From: JAZGGS01 sp963764825
GTDB lineage: Bacteria; Bacteroidota; Ignavibacteria; Ignavibacteriales; Ignavibacteriaceae
Length of the DNA: 64,000 nucleotides
NCBI GenBank assembly: GCA_963764825.1
Contig: CAVXUA010000004.1
Span: 62,001-126,000, forward strand
Direction of reading: 5' to 3'
Made by a program: the position numbers and the translations under genes. This document shows, piece by piece, positions 1-9,466 of the stretch. Numbering within the stretch: position 1 is the first letter of the stretch; the number at the start of each line of letters is the position of its first letter. The notes below the pieces were generated by a model. That model was given only the letters and a program-made list of their open reading frames with translations, did no database searches and was not told where the DNA came from.

Positions 1-148
1 TAAGAAGAAGTAGTTCTTTTGGTCTTATTCCTGCATCGCTTCCGCCAAAGTTTTCCGGTCCATCCATTGTAATCCAATGATTTGAATCGGTTTTACCTGC
101 GAAAGAAATTCCCTTTATTTGCTTTAAATATGCTTTTGAAGTTGCCAT
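1..148 (-). CDS. OsmC family peroxiredoxin-like protein (3' part outside window)
   Basis: Only the first 49 codons are inside the window; the gene runs off the left edge. The start ATG (148) follows a ribosome site (GAAAGGATAATC). The translated N-terminus contains FAGKTDSNHWITMDGP and GGSDAGIRPKELLLL, the beta-strand and first long helix typical of OsmC/YhfA proteins (compare the family pattern MDGP..FGG...G.RP.ELLL). The family are small thiol-dependent hydroperoxide reductases or related proteins; the catalytic cysteines lie downstream of the visible part, so activity cannot be judged. It is divergent from the dodecin gene across a 149-base gap that probably holds both promoters. Confidence 0.8.
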   Translation of the reverse strand, partial: MATSKAYLKQIKGISFAGKTDSNHWITMDGPENFGGSDAGIRPKELLLL

Positions 149-297
149 GATTATCCTTTCAGAAATATTTTTAATTTAAATATGTATGATGATTGTTAAT
201 AGATTAAGTTTCCGATATCATATTAATTGTAATTTATAAGCCAACTTATTATTATTAGTTTTATAGTAATCACAATAAAAACAGAAAGGTAAATTAA

Positions 298-507
298 ATG
301 CCAGAACACGTTTATAAACATATTGAATTAACCGGTTCTTCAAAAACCAGTATTGAAGAAGCAATACAAAATGCGCTTACTAAAGCTGCAACCACTGTAC
401 GCAATATGAGATGGTATGTTGTAACTGAAACAAGAGGCTACATTGAAAACAACGTTGTTGCCTACCACCAGGTTACAATAAAAATTGGTTTTACTCTAGA
501 GGATTAG
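298..507 (+). CDS. Dodecin family flavin-binding protein
   Basis: A 69-residue protein with the usual length and pattern of dodecins: HVYKHIELTGSS at the N-terminus, an alpha helix with EEAIQNAL, then MRWYVVTETRG containing the tryptophan that in characterised dodecins stacks on flavin, and a closing beta strand (YHQVTIKIGFTLED). Dodecins form hollow dodecamers that store or buffer FMN, riboflavin or lumichrome in the cytoplasm. A ribosome site (ACAGAAAGG) precedes ATG 298. It stands alone: divergent from the OsmC fragment and convergent with the decarboxylase. Confidence 0.93.
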   Translation: MPEHVYKHIELTGSSKTSIEEAIQNALTKAATTVRNMRWYVVTETRGYIENNVVAYHQVTIKIGFTLED

Positions 508-513
508 TGATAG

Positions 514-539
514 TTCGTGGTATAAATTTCAGCCACGAA
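514..539. terminator. Candidate hairpin between convergent dodecin and decarboxylase genes
   Basis: TTCGTGG and CCACGAA form a 7-bp perfect stem around a 12-base AT-rich loop, 6 bases after the dodecin stop. The trailing T-run is poor, so this is a weak or bidirectional terminator at best. Confidence 0.4.
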
Positions 540-555
540 TTTCACGAATTAAAAT

Positions 556-2020
556 TCAATTTATTTCTTGTAACTTTTCCTGAATTAGTTCTTTCGCAGA
601 GTTAACGTGATTTTCGAAGGTTCTCAATCCCGAAATTGATATTCTTATCACATACTTTCCGTTTAGTTTTGTGTGAGACAAAAAAAGTTTTCCGCTTTCA
701 TTTATTTTATTAAGAAGTTTTTCATTCAAAGCATTTAGTTCATTTTCATCAATCGATAATGTTTTGGATGAGCACGGAAACAAACCACTCCAAAATCTGT
801 TGGAGCCATTCGTTCAAAATCGGGATGAGAATCAATCCACCCGGCAAACTCTTTTGCTAAACGAAGATGTTCCTTAATCCTGTTTCTTATTCCTTCCACT
901 CCAAAATGCCTTATTATAAACCAAAGTTTTAATGCACGGAATCTTCTGCCAAGCTGAATTCCGTAATCCATAAAATCAGTAGCTCCTTTTTCTTCACCTT
1001 TTAGATATTCAGCACTTAAACTAAAAGCGCGTTTTAGCACTTCCGGTTTTTTTGTGTAGAAAATGCTCAGATCAATTGGTGTGAACATCCATTTATGAGG
1101 ATTTATTACAAGCGAATCAGCGTTTTCAATTCCATCAAATATCCATCGCATTTCCGGCAAAACAGCAGCAGTTCCTGCATAAGCTGCATCAACATGAAGC
1201 CAGAGATTTTCTTTTAAACATATTTTCGAAATATCTTTTACAGGATCAACACTTGTTGTAGAAGTTGTGCCAACAGTTGCAACTACACAAAATGGCAAGC
1301 CATCCATCTTTTCTATCTTCGTTTATTGCTTTTTGAAGTTCAGCAGGAATCATTTTAAAATCTTTATCAACAGGAATTTTTCTAATTCCTTCCAACCCGA
1401 TACCAAGAGTAACCGCACTTTTATCAATTGAAAAATGAGCTTGCTCTGAAAAGTATAATCTTAAACGCGGCACATCTTTTCTTCCTGATAATCCTTTTTC
1501 TCTCAACATTATTCCATTCAACTGTTCTCTTGCAGCTGCAATTGCGTGCATAGAACTTACTGATGCCGTATCATAAATAATTCCCCAGAGATTATCGGGT
1601 AATGCAAGCATTTTCTTGAACCAGCTAAGCGTTACCTCTTCGAGCTCCGTTGCAGCTGGGCAAGTATGCCATGCCATTCCGTTTACATTTAAACCCGCAG
1701 ATAAAAGTTCCGCCAAAATTCCGGGTCCGCTAGAAGTTGAATTAAAATAAGCCATAAAATCAGGATGATTCCAATGGGTAATGCCGGGAATAATATTTAT
1801 CTTCAAAATCTTTCATTACATTTTCTAGGGATTCACTTTTTTCGGGAGGATCTGATGGAAGGTTTGATTTTATTTCTCCGGGTTTAACTACAGGAAGTAC
1901 TTTATAGTTTTCAATTCCTTCTAAATAATTTGCAATCCAATCAACTAATTGATGACCATATTTTCTAAAATCATCAACAGGCATATCGCCTATCACAGGA
2001 AGTTCATTAGAATTTTTCAT
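556..2020 (-). CDS. PLP-dependent aromatic-L-amino-acid decarboxylase family (group II), frameshifted
   Basis: Four reading-frame pieces join into one protein of about 485 residues, the usual length for aromatic-L-amino-acid decarboxylases. The N-terminal piece has FRKYGHQLVDWIANYLEG, the middle SSGPGILAELLSAGLN and HTCPAATELEEV, and the third VDAAYAGTAAVLPE and INPHKWMFTP, where the lysine is the PLP Schiff-base residue. The breaks lie near 1800, 1300 and 775, and the protein reads smoothly across each (for example CFRAHPK then TLSIDENELNALN). ATG 2020 is preferred over an upstream ATG at 2047 because AAAGGAT lies just before it. Family members decarboxylate tryptophan, tyrosine, DOPA or phenylalanine; the substrate here is not predictable. 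Three shifts in one gene could mean a pseudogene, but sequencing error is more likely given the rest of the window. Confidence 0.85.
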
Positions 2021-2118
2021 TTTATCCTTTGTTAACAATAATTTCAAATACTAGTTTAATACTATACCAAAATTTAATAAGTTAGATTTAGAATTTTTAA
2101 TTAATATTTACAATCCAT

Positions 2119-2716
2119 ATGAAAATTATTATTAGAATTTTATTGATCTCTCATTTTAATACCATTCTTTCAATCTTGTTATGATGACCTTCCATTAAAC
2201 AAAGATTTAACAAAACGAACTATACTTTTCTTGAATCAAGACAGTGTTGTGTAAATTTTCCTGAAATCATAAAAGATAAAATAACCGTTATGGGATTTAT
2301 TTACACACACTGCCCGGATATTTGCCCGATGACTACACACAACATGGCTTTAACAGAAGAAAGATTAAATGAAGAAGGAATTGATGATGTACTTTTTGTT
2401 GCACTCAGTTTTGATCCTGAAAGGGACTCACCTGAAGTTCTCACAAAATTTGCTGAGATAAGAGATATAAAATTTGATAACTGGATCTTCTTAACAGGAG
2501 ACGAAATAACTACAAAAGATGCGCTAAAACGATTTGATGTTAAAGGCAATTCCAACTGATTCTACTTTCTATGAAGATGGAACTTTTAGTTATTCGATTA
2601 TGCATACAGACAGGATTTCTTTAATAAATAATAAGGGAATTTTAAAAAAGAATTATAAAGGCAGCACAATTAATATTGAAGAATTAATAACCGATATAAA
2701 ATATTTAGGAGAATAG
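2119..2716 (+). CDS. SCO1/SenC/PrrC family copper chaperone lipoprotein, frameshifted
   Basis: The central piece contains GFIYTHCPDICPMTTHNM, the CxxxC copper and thioredoxin-like motif, and ALSFDPERDSPEVL. The next piece carries the conserved metal-ligand histidine in SIMHTDRISLIN. Upstream, in a shifted frame, FQSC followed by YDDLPL looks like a lipobox, and VNFPEIIKDKITVMGF restores the start of the thioredoxin fold, so the gene begins at ATG 2119. Shifts are needed near 2150-2170, 2250 and 2545. SCO proteins deliver copper to, or reduce, the CuA site of cytochrome oxidase in the periplasm. The downstream PCu(A)C gene starts 2 bases after this stop, consistent with one copper-delivery operon. 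Confidence 0.85.
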
Positions 2717-2718
2717 AA

Positions 2719-3125
2719 ATGAATCTTGTTTATAGCAATACTATTTTTAATACTTCCAGCAGAAGAGAAAATAAAAATTAATGATCCCTGGGTTAGACCA
2801 AGCTCGGAAGGAATGGCTACCGCTCTTTATTTTACAATAGAAAATTCAGGGGAAGAAGCTGATACACTTTATAAAGTTGAATCGGAAATTTCGAAAGATG
2901 GTTCAAATTCACGAAACATATAAATCAGGTGATATGATGGGAATGCGCGAAGTGGAAATGATTGTAATTCAGCCAAACTCCTCTTTCGAATTAAAACCAG
3001 GATCACATCATATAATGGTTATGAAACTTAATTAAAGATATTTCAATTGGTGATGAAGTAGATTTTACACTTTACTTTAAAAATGCGGTGAAATTAATAT
3101 TACTGCGGAAGCGAGAAATAAATAA
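2719..3125 (+). CDS. PCu(A)C family periplasmic copper chaperone (DUF461), frameshifted
   Basis: Joined pieces give a protein of about 135 residues with INDPWVRPS and MATALYFTIENSG, then HETYKSGDMMGMREV and PGSHHIMVM. These match the PCu(A)C copper-binding pattern of His and Met ligands (HxM...HHxMVM). An N-terminal hydrophobic segment ending near LPAEEKIKI suggests a signal peptide. Reading through needs frame changes near 2722, 2895, 3032 and 3085; the C-terminus then reads GEINITAEARNK. With the SCO protein upstream it would load CuA of a cytochrome c oxidase; the oxidase genes are not in this window. The start is inferred from the ATG directly after the SCO stop. Confidence 0.8.
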
Positions 3126-3140
3126 TATTTTTTTAAACTT

Positions 3141-3171
3141 AAAGGAAGCTGTGAGATAACTTGCTTCCTTT
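3141..3171. terminator. Hairpin terminator between convergent copper-chaperone and response-regulator genes
   Basis: AAAGGAAGC and GCTTCCTTT form a perfect 9-bp stem around a 13-base loop. TATTTTT follows on the plus strand, and the minus strand reads into a run of A/T, so it can serve both converging transcripts. Confidence 0.75.
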
Positions 3172-4326
3172 TATTTTTCAAAAAACTCTTCGCTGTATCT
3201 TTTCCAGCTAACATCATCCAGCTTTTCCATTTCTCCAATATATAGATGTCCATTAGCTATATCTTCTTCACTACCTGTTTTAATTTTCTTCTTAAGCGCC
3301 TGCAAATCGTTCAATATCTTCCTGGTAAAAAGTAACTGCGGCTTTACCAATCATTAATTGCGGAATTTCACTATCAAGTTCTTCTGCATCAATCTGGCAA
3401 ATCCAGTTATTTTCGTAAGGAGAAAATTCAATCGATTCAAGATCAGTATTAAGCAGTTTATTAATTTCTTTTACTTTTCCGCTAACCGGCGAATTGAAGA
3501 TGACTCTCCTGTTATCCTGTTTTACTGCAAATAAGCGCTGCCCTTTTCTAATACTCAATCCCAGGTTAGGAAATTCGATAGCATCAATTTTACCTATTAA
3601 CTTTCTCGCAAAATCATCGATGCCAACCTTTACCATTCCTTTGTCATCAATATTTGCCCAGCAATGTCCTTCAGAAATAAAAACGCCCCCCGGAATTAAA
3701 AATTCAGGGGTCTTAGCTTCAGCAGTTTCTTTAAGGTGAGTTATATGCACTTTTGGTTTAAGCATCTTTTTAATTCTATCTTCACGCTTAATGAATGCCT
3801 TTTTCGTAAACTCAAGCAGCTCATCTTCTGTGAACGGTTTTTGCACATAATCCATTGCACCAAACTTCATACATTCTACGGCAGTTTCAACAGTTGCATA
3901 ACCTGTAATAATTACCACATCGATATCCGGGCGAAAATGTTTAACTGATTTTGTAACTTCAACACCATCCATTTCAGGCATTTTCAAATCTGTAAACAGA
4001 AAATCATAGGAGTGATTTTGAATCAATCCTAATGCTTCTCTTCCGGTTTCAACTGTATCAACACAATATCCATCGAGAACTAATATTTTACGAAAGCTGT
4101 CAAGAATTACTGCTTCATCATCAACACAAAGTATTCTTGCTTTCGGATTTTCAACTTCCGCTCGTTTAAGTGTTTTTGCTTCGCTGCTAAAATCGAGATC
4201 AAGACTTACTTTAAGTGCTTCTTCTCTTTCCTGCTGAATTTTTTTCTCCCGGACTTTTTTAGCAATTAAGCGAATGATAATATCAACAATTATGAAAACG
4301 ATTACTGCGGCAATAAATAGTGCCAT
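3171..4326 (-). CDS. Membrane-anchored response regulator: REC domain fused to degenerate GcvH-like domain
   Basis: Residues 1-22 are a hydrophobic helix followed by a basic, charged linker. About residues 65-180 are a receiver domain with CVDDE, phospho-acceptor Asp in FTDLKMP, switch Thr in ITGYAT and Lys in QKPF. Residues 210-340 resemble the glycine-cleavage H protein: VKVGIDDFARKLIGKIDAIEFP, NSPVSGKVKEINKLLNT and a closing NNWICQI. The usual lipoyl lysine (ESVKA) is absent; the aligned stretch is AVKQDNRRVIFNSP. The uninterrupted frame stops at 3292 after ERFAGA, but the next frame continues LKKKIKTGSEEDIANG to a stop at 3171, so a one-base shift near 3295 is likely. It is the last gene of the redox/sensor operon, 44 bases after its paralogue, with a strong AAGGAG site. 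The output could be protein interaction rather than DNA binding; no HTH or enzymatic effector is seen. Confidence 0.8.
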
Positions 4327-4370
4327 AATAAAATCTCCTTATACAATTAAAATTTTAAATTCTATCCGAA

Positions 4371-5164
4371 CTACAGTGGTATTAAGAATTTCATATCAAA
4401 TTCTATATCCGATGGAATTATCCTGTAGAGCCATCCTTCAAAGAAAGGATCTTTTTCCAACAGAGATGGATCAGCGATTATCTTTTCATTTCTTTCAACA
4501 ATCCTACCCCCTAACGGAGCCAGGCAAGTGTGAATAAGATTATCATCAGTTTCAAATTTTGCACACGAACTTCCCTGGATCATCAAATCCTCAATTTCCA
4601 ATAAATTCAATGTTAGTAATGTTTTCAATAGTTTCAAGAAATAAATCTGTTACCCCAATTCTTGCAGATCCTTCATTTTCAAGATTCACCCAGCTCATAT
4701 AACCCAGCCGTTTATACTTAGCAGGACAAGGAACAAATATTATTGATTCATCTTTGCCACTATTTTCAGCTTCCTCAGCTCTTTTTTGAATTTTACCATA
4801 ATTCTAATCCGCGGCAAATTGAGCTTGTAATTTCTTCATAGGTGAAAGGTTTTGGAATAAAATCAATTGCACCATTGTACAATGATTTTACTGCATTCTC
4901 CACTGTGGAAAAGCCGGTAATCATAATTACAGGTATGTTAATTTGCTTCGAGTATAGTGCCTCAAGCAACTGGAAACCATCTTTATCAGGCATCATGATA
5001 TCACTTAGAATCAGCTCGTACTTGTTACTGCTTAATTTATTCAGACCATCCTGTACATTCAATACAGTATCAACTTCCCATCTTTCCAACGAAGCAATTT
5101 TAGAAACAGCATCAAGTATTACCTGCTCATCATCAATCAATAATATTTTTGCTTTCTTGTTCAT
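4371..5164 (-). CDS. Response regulator: REC domain plus degenerate GcvH-like domain, frameshifted
   Basis: The first 123 codons are a complete receiver domain: LLIDDE, phospho-acceptor Asp in LSDIMMPDKDG, Thr in MITGFST and Lys in PKPF. The frame then stops at LELW, but the next frame continues directly as YGKIQKRAEEAENSGKDES followed by SWVNLENEGSARIGVTDLF, the start of an H-protein-like fold. After a second shift near 4630 it resumes with SSCAKFETDDNLIHTC, LAPLGGRIVERNEKI and GWLYRIIP. The lipoyl lysine is absent here too (Asp at the aligned position). It is therefore a paralogue of the following gene without the membrane helix. Its start is 7 bases after the kinase stop, so the two are co-transcribed. 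If the first frameshift is real rather than an error, this would be a stand-alone REC protein plus a separate H-like protein. Confidence 0.75.
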
Positions 5165-5170
5165 ACTAAA

Positions 5171-7041
5171 TTATTTGTTCTGTTGTGCCGGAAGCCGAAT
5201 TGTAAATGTTGTACCACTATCCAACTTTACTGTTAACGTTTATCGTCCCGTTATGATTATCAATTATTCCCCAGATAACTGCTAATCCTAAGCCAGTTCC
5301 TTTTTGTCCCTTTGTACTATAAAACGGCTCAAAAATTCTTGGAAGGTCTTCATTTGGAATCCCGCTACCAGTATCTGATACTTTTATTTCCACAAAATCT
5401 TTGTAACCTGCATCATCAACTGCATCCCACTTTTCCCAATCGCATTCAGGATTAGTGCAACCATTGAATAAACCTTCCGGAGATACTTCATATGTATAAA
5501 CCGCCGATTCACATTTAGGGCAGTTTATATCTTTTTCTAATAATGATATATTACATTTAGGACAAGATATCTGGATATCTTTTCCTTTCTTTACTTTAAT
5601 TCCATACCGATGTTTATGTTTTCCATATACCGGATCGAGGTTTATATATCCTTCAATACCGGCAGATATTGCTTTAACTCTTATCGTAGGCAAGCCATCA
5701 ATCTTAACTTCGTTATCCATCAAATCGTGTCTCTTTGAGCAAGAAGCGTTTTTGACCTGTACAATTCCATAAGGAGAGAGACTAAGCAATGTAGATGTAA
5801 TGGTTATCGTACCGCCCTTATCTCCAATTGCATCGGAAGCATTTACAATAAGATTTATAAACACCTGTTGTATCTGGTTTGTATCAACAGTTATTTGCGG
5901 AATGTTTTTATCAAAATTTTTGTTTAGCTGTATATGATTAATTGATAACTGATTATCTACTACGCTAATTGAATTTTCAATTATTTCATTAACATCGGCT
6001 TTATGTTTTTTAGGAACAGACTGCCTCGCAAAATCAAGTAAGCTTTTTACTATTTCCCTGCTTCTTTTAGTTTCTCTTACAATAACTTTAAGGTCATCCT
6101 GAAGTTCAGTATTATCTTTTGTTCGTTTCAGTAAAAAGCTGCTGTAAGTAAGAACACCTGTAAGCGGATTATTAATTTCATGAGCGACACCTGCAGCAAG
6201 TCTTCCTAGAGATGCCAGTTTATCCGATTGAAAAAGTTGTAATCTTGCTTCAACTAGATTTTTAGTCATATTATTAAACGATCCTGCCAAAATCCCAAGT
6301 TCATCACTTCCCAGCTCATTAATAGTATAATTTAAATTACCTGCACTAACCTGTTTAGTAGCTTTTACAAGTTCCATTACAGGTCTTGCAACCCACCTTC
6401 TTACAAAAAATCCGATTATAAAGCTAAGCGCTATTATTGTTATGATGGCGAGTACAATAGATCTTTTTTCGCTGCTATTTATTTGTTCATCAACGTCTCT
6501 CAAACTGAGTGTGACATCTAAAACCCCGAGTACAGTTTGATTTTCAGGGTGAGCATGACAATCCGCTTCCCAACAGGTTATCTCATTGTATATCGGGTTA
6601 ATGATTCCCAGTATCTGCGTAGAATCAGGATGAATTTTATAAATTCGCATACGTTCTTTCATCGGAAGCTCTTTCAAGAGGTTCATTTGCTGTGTGGCAT
6701 GCGTAACAGCTTTCAGCATTCTTATCAACCATTTCCCCAATTGATTCTTTCTTTGAAGAGAACATTACCATTCCTTCTTTATTGAGAAGGCGAATCTCCC
6801 TTATAAATGGTTCCTGCCCCACAGTATTTATAATTGCATGCAACTGGTCTCTTTTATTCAATAACATACTTGAATGAGAGCTGTTCTTAATTGCATCGCT
6901 AAGCTTATTGGCCGTTAACTCTGCCTGAGACATCAGTACTTCTTTTTGGGATTGAACATTGAAGTAAGAGAAGACCCCAATAATTATTATAGTTATCAAT
7001 CCTACAGCAACTATTAATTTTAATCCGATCCTTGTAAACAT
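5171..7041 (-). CDS. Sensor histidine kinase with periplasmic heme-c motifs and a zinc ribbon inside the ATPase domain
   Basis: Order of parts: TM helix (residues 5-27); periplasmic sensor with CYACH, a c-type heme motif, and later CWEADCHAHP, a C-x4-CH motif; second TM helix (IVLAIITIIALSFIIGFF); HAMP (ARPVMELVKAT to FNNMTKNL); HisKA with H-box VAHEINNPLTGVL; HATPase with N-box NLIVNASDA, G1 DTGSGIP and G2 KGTGLGLAV. Between N-box and G1 lies an insertion of about 120 residues with four paired-cysteine knuckles (CPKC, CPKC and CTNPEC among them). Frame breaks near 6670 and 5215; the tail reads SGTTFTIRLPAQQNK to the stop at 5171. It sits between the 13-heme cytochrome and the two REC-H regulators. 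Inference: it senses redox state or a ligand through periplasmic heme and signals to those regulators. Confidence 0.88.
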
Positions 7042-7084
7042 ATTTTTATCAAATAACTTGCTTAAAAATTTCTATTTACGCTCT

Positions 7085-8233
7085 TTAATTATTTTCTATA
7101 ATCTTGCCGGGTTTATGCTCAGGATAATTTTTATCATCGTGGCAATTATTACACGCGGGATTAATTCCGAAATTCTTTTCAATATGACAATCCTCACAAT
7201 CGTTTCCTATATGATCCTCGTCCAAAATTAAACCTGTTACTTTATGATCAAAATTTTCAGAGTTCCAATCGAAGTGGCAGTCATTACATCCCTTTTCAAT
7301 ATCGGAATAATTTGTTCTGTTCTGATGACATTTTCTGCAGGAAAGATCCTGGTGATAATTAGTGAGTACCCAACCTGTTCTAGCATTATGATTAAATGGT
7401 TTCATCTCTTTATTCTTATGACAAAAATAACATTTATCCTTTTCGTGACAATTGAAACATCTATTATGTCGTTCATCATCAGAAAGATTAACTTTTACAG
7501 GAGAATCATACAACCCGCTTTTTCCATTACTGGTTTTCTCAACGTCATGACAACGAATACAATTTTCGTTCTTATGGCAGCTTACACATTCTAATTCAAA
7601 TTGTGTTGCGTGATTGTTATGATAAAATGTTACAAGTTTACCTTTTTCGTAATTGGTTTGATAAACAATTTTAGTTGGCTCTTTAATGTGAGGATGAGAT
7701 TTCATCATTAATTCAGAAGTGACTTCATTTAAATCCAAACTTTCAGCTTCACTCTTTTCCTGATGACAGGAAATACATTCTGTTTGGCGGCTCCATTGCC
7801 GATGGCAACTTAAACATTGCTGGTGATAAGCAGCTTTTAAATCAGGAACCCTTACGTCTTCTCTATTTCTATCTTCGGAATGGCATTCGTTGCAGGATAA
7901 TATAGGTCCTAAAGTATTATAGTGATGGCAACCAAGACAGCCCCCGGTCATCTCCGACATTTGGGCATGGAGTTTATGTGTAAAAATAACAGGAGTATAT
8001 TTATCTTCAATTTCATTTATAATTATTACATCAGGTGCTATTTCTGGCGATAGGTCTTCTCTTATCATCGAAAATCGGGGGCAGGCGAAAAGACAAGGAT
8101 CATCTTTTGTGGGAACTTCGCAGGCGTGACAGGTTTTACAATTGATATCTAATTGTGAGTGATCTTTTACCTGGGAATAAATAATAGAGGTTAGGAAAGT
8201 AACTAAAAACATCAGGTGAAATAACTTTCTCAT
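7085..8233 (-). CDS. Periplasmic multiheme cytochrome c (13 CXXCH motifs)
   Basis: A 382-residue protein with a signal peptide (LFHLMFLVTFLTSIIYSQ) and 13 CXXCH motifs by count: CKTCH, CLGCH, CNECH, CLSCH, CISCH, CVSCH, CIRCH, CFNCH, CYFCH, CRKCH, CNDCH, CEDCH and CNNCH. Extra histidines (THKLH, YHNNH, FNH, DHKV) can act as distal ligands. Such heme-dense proteins wire electrons across the periplasm between a membrane quinol complex and other carriers. Its stop is 43 bases before the sensor kinase start. Its start overlaps the stop of the NrfD-like gene (the last four bases are shared), showing translational coupling to the membrane subunit. It would need the Ccm system encoded at 28.9-34.0 kb. 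Confidence 0.93.
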   Translation of the reverse strand: MRKLFHLMFLVTFLTSIIYSQVKDHSQLDINCKTCHACEVPTKDDPCLFACPRFSMIREDLSPEIAPDVIIINEIEDKYTPVIFTHKLHAQMSEMTGGCLGCHHYNTLGPILSCNECHSEDRNREDVRVPDLKAAYHQQCLSCHRQWSRQTECISCHQEKSEAESLDLNEVTSELMMKSHPHIKEPTKIVYQTNYEKGKLVTFYHNNHATQFELECVSCHKNENCIRCHDVEKTSNGKSGLYDSPVKVNLSDDERHNRCFNCHEKDKCYFCHKNKEMKPFNHNARTGWVLTNYHQDLSCRKCHQNRTNYSDIEKGCNDCHFDWNSENFDHKVTGLILDEDHIGNDCEDCHIEKNFGINPACNNCHDDKNYPEHKPGKIIENN

Positions 8234-9466
8234 TTCTCACCTCCCATTATCGAATATTTTGTTTTTGGTGTTAACCTTCTGTCAGGTAAACTTATAACCG
8301 GAAAGAACATTACAAATGCCCTGTATATTAGAACTAATATTGCAATGAAACCAACAGTAACCGAAATTTCACCAAAAGATGGGAAATAAGAATCTAAAGC
8401 ATAAGGGGCTGAGTAAGCAACAAGAAAACAATTTATTCTATTTATAAGCACACCTGCCACTACTAGAGATGCTGAAACAAATAACCAGAGCGGAGATTTC
8501 AAAACTTTTTCGGAAAAGAGCATTCTTAAAGGAATTATAATACCTATTACAATCTCAATTACAAACATTACACTTTGAACATTTATTTCCATTAAATATA
8601 CGTAAGTTCCCCTAATAACCATATCGATCAATTTTACTGCTAAATAAATGCCGAGTAGTGGTGCAACCTTTTTTGCTAACCTTGAAAGTATGTCCATTTC
8701 CATTTTTAGACCAAGAGATCTTGAAGCGATCAATGATTCAAAAATAATCATAGGAAAACCAACTGCAATTGCTGAAAGTAAAAAAAGTAAAGGTAGAATT
8801 GGTGTTTGCCATAACGGATGCATTTTGGGTCCTGCAATTACCATTAAAGTACCAAGAGAAGATTGGTGTAAGGTTGATAGCACAACTCCTGAAATAATGA
8901 AGATAAACATTGTCTTTCCCAATCCACGATCAAGAAAACGTAAAAACGAATCAATAGGTTTAGAAAGTATCCCTTTCCATTTAACCTTGCCAATAAATTT
9001 TTCAGTTACAATTGGGAGAAATTCTATATAGAGTACGGTAGCATAAATCATTACACAAATACCAACTTCAAAAAGAGGAGATGTTCCGTTCCACATAATT
9101 AATGGATGCCATATAGAATAATATCTACCTAAATCAACGAATACTCCGATAGCAACAAAAGTATATCCTAGCATAGCAGTTAATAATGCAGGACGGAGTA
9201 TAACATGATATCTTTCTCTATGAATAATATGACCTAAAGCAGCACTGGTGAACCCACCGGCAGCCAATGCAACTCCTGTTGCTACATCAATAGCGATCCA
9301 AATTCCCCAGGGATGTTGATTACATAAATTGGTCATCTCACCCAAACCAAAAATGAACCTAATAGCAAGAAACACAAGGGCATTGATTGCTAATAAAATC
9401 AGGATAATAACACCAGGTGTTATAAACTTTTTATTAATTGGAGATCGGTCTCATAAATAATTCCAT
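8230..9466 (-). CDS. NrfD/HybB/PsrC family quinone-interacting integral membrane protein, frameshifted N-terminus
   Basis: About 410 residues with roughly ten hydrophobic segments and family hallmarks NQHPWGIWIAIDVATG, AAGGFTSAA and DLGRYYSIWHP. The main frame starts at 9375, but the N-terminus continues in another frame: from ATG 9466, MELFMRPI, then NKKFITPGVIILILL and INALVFLAIRF after a one-base shift near 9440. The ATG overlaps the upstream stop (TAATG), giving coupling to the ferredoxin-like subunit. NrfD-like subunits exchange electrons with menaquinone and form the membrane module of alternative complex III, Qrc, Hyb and related complexes. The order FeS subunit, NrfD subunit, multiheme cytochrome suggests a quinol:cytochrome c oxidoreductase; direction of electron flow is not deducible. 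Confidence 0.9.

Noticed and set aside
3292..4637. Genuine glycine-cleavage H proteins
   Set aside because: The lipoyl lysine is absent in both copies and gcvT/gcvP are not nearby; fusion or adjacency to receiver domains makes a metabolic role unlikely.
4793..5164. Stand-alone single-domain response regulator
   Set aside because: The next frame continues directly with the same linker and domain order as its paralogue, so a one-base error is the simpler explanation.
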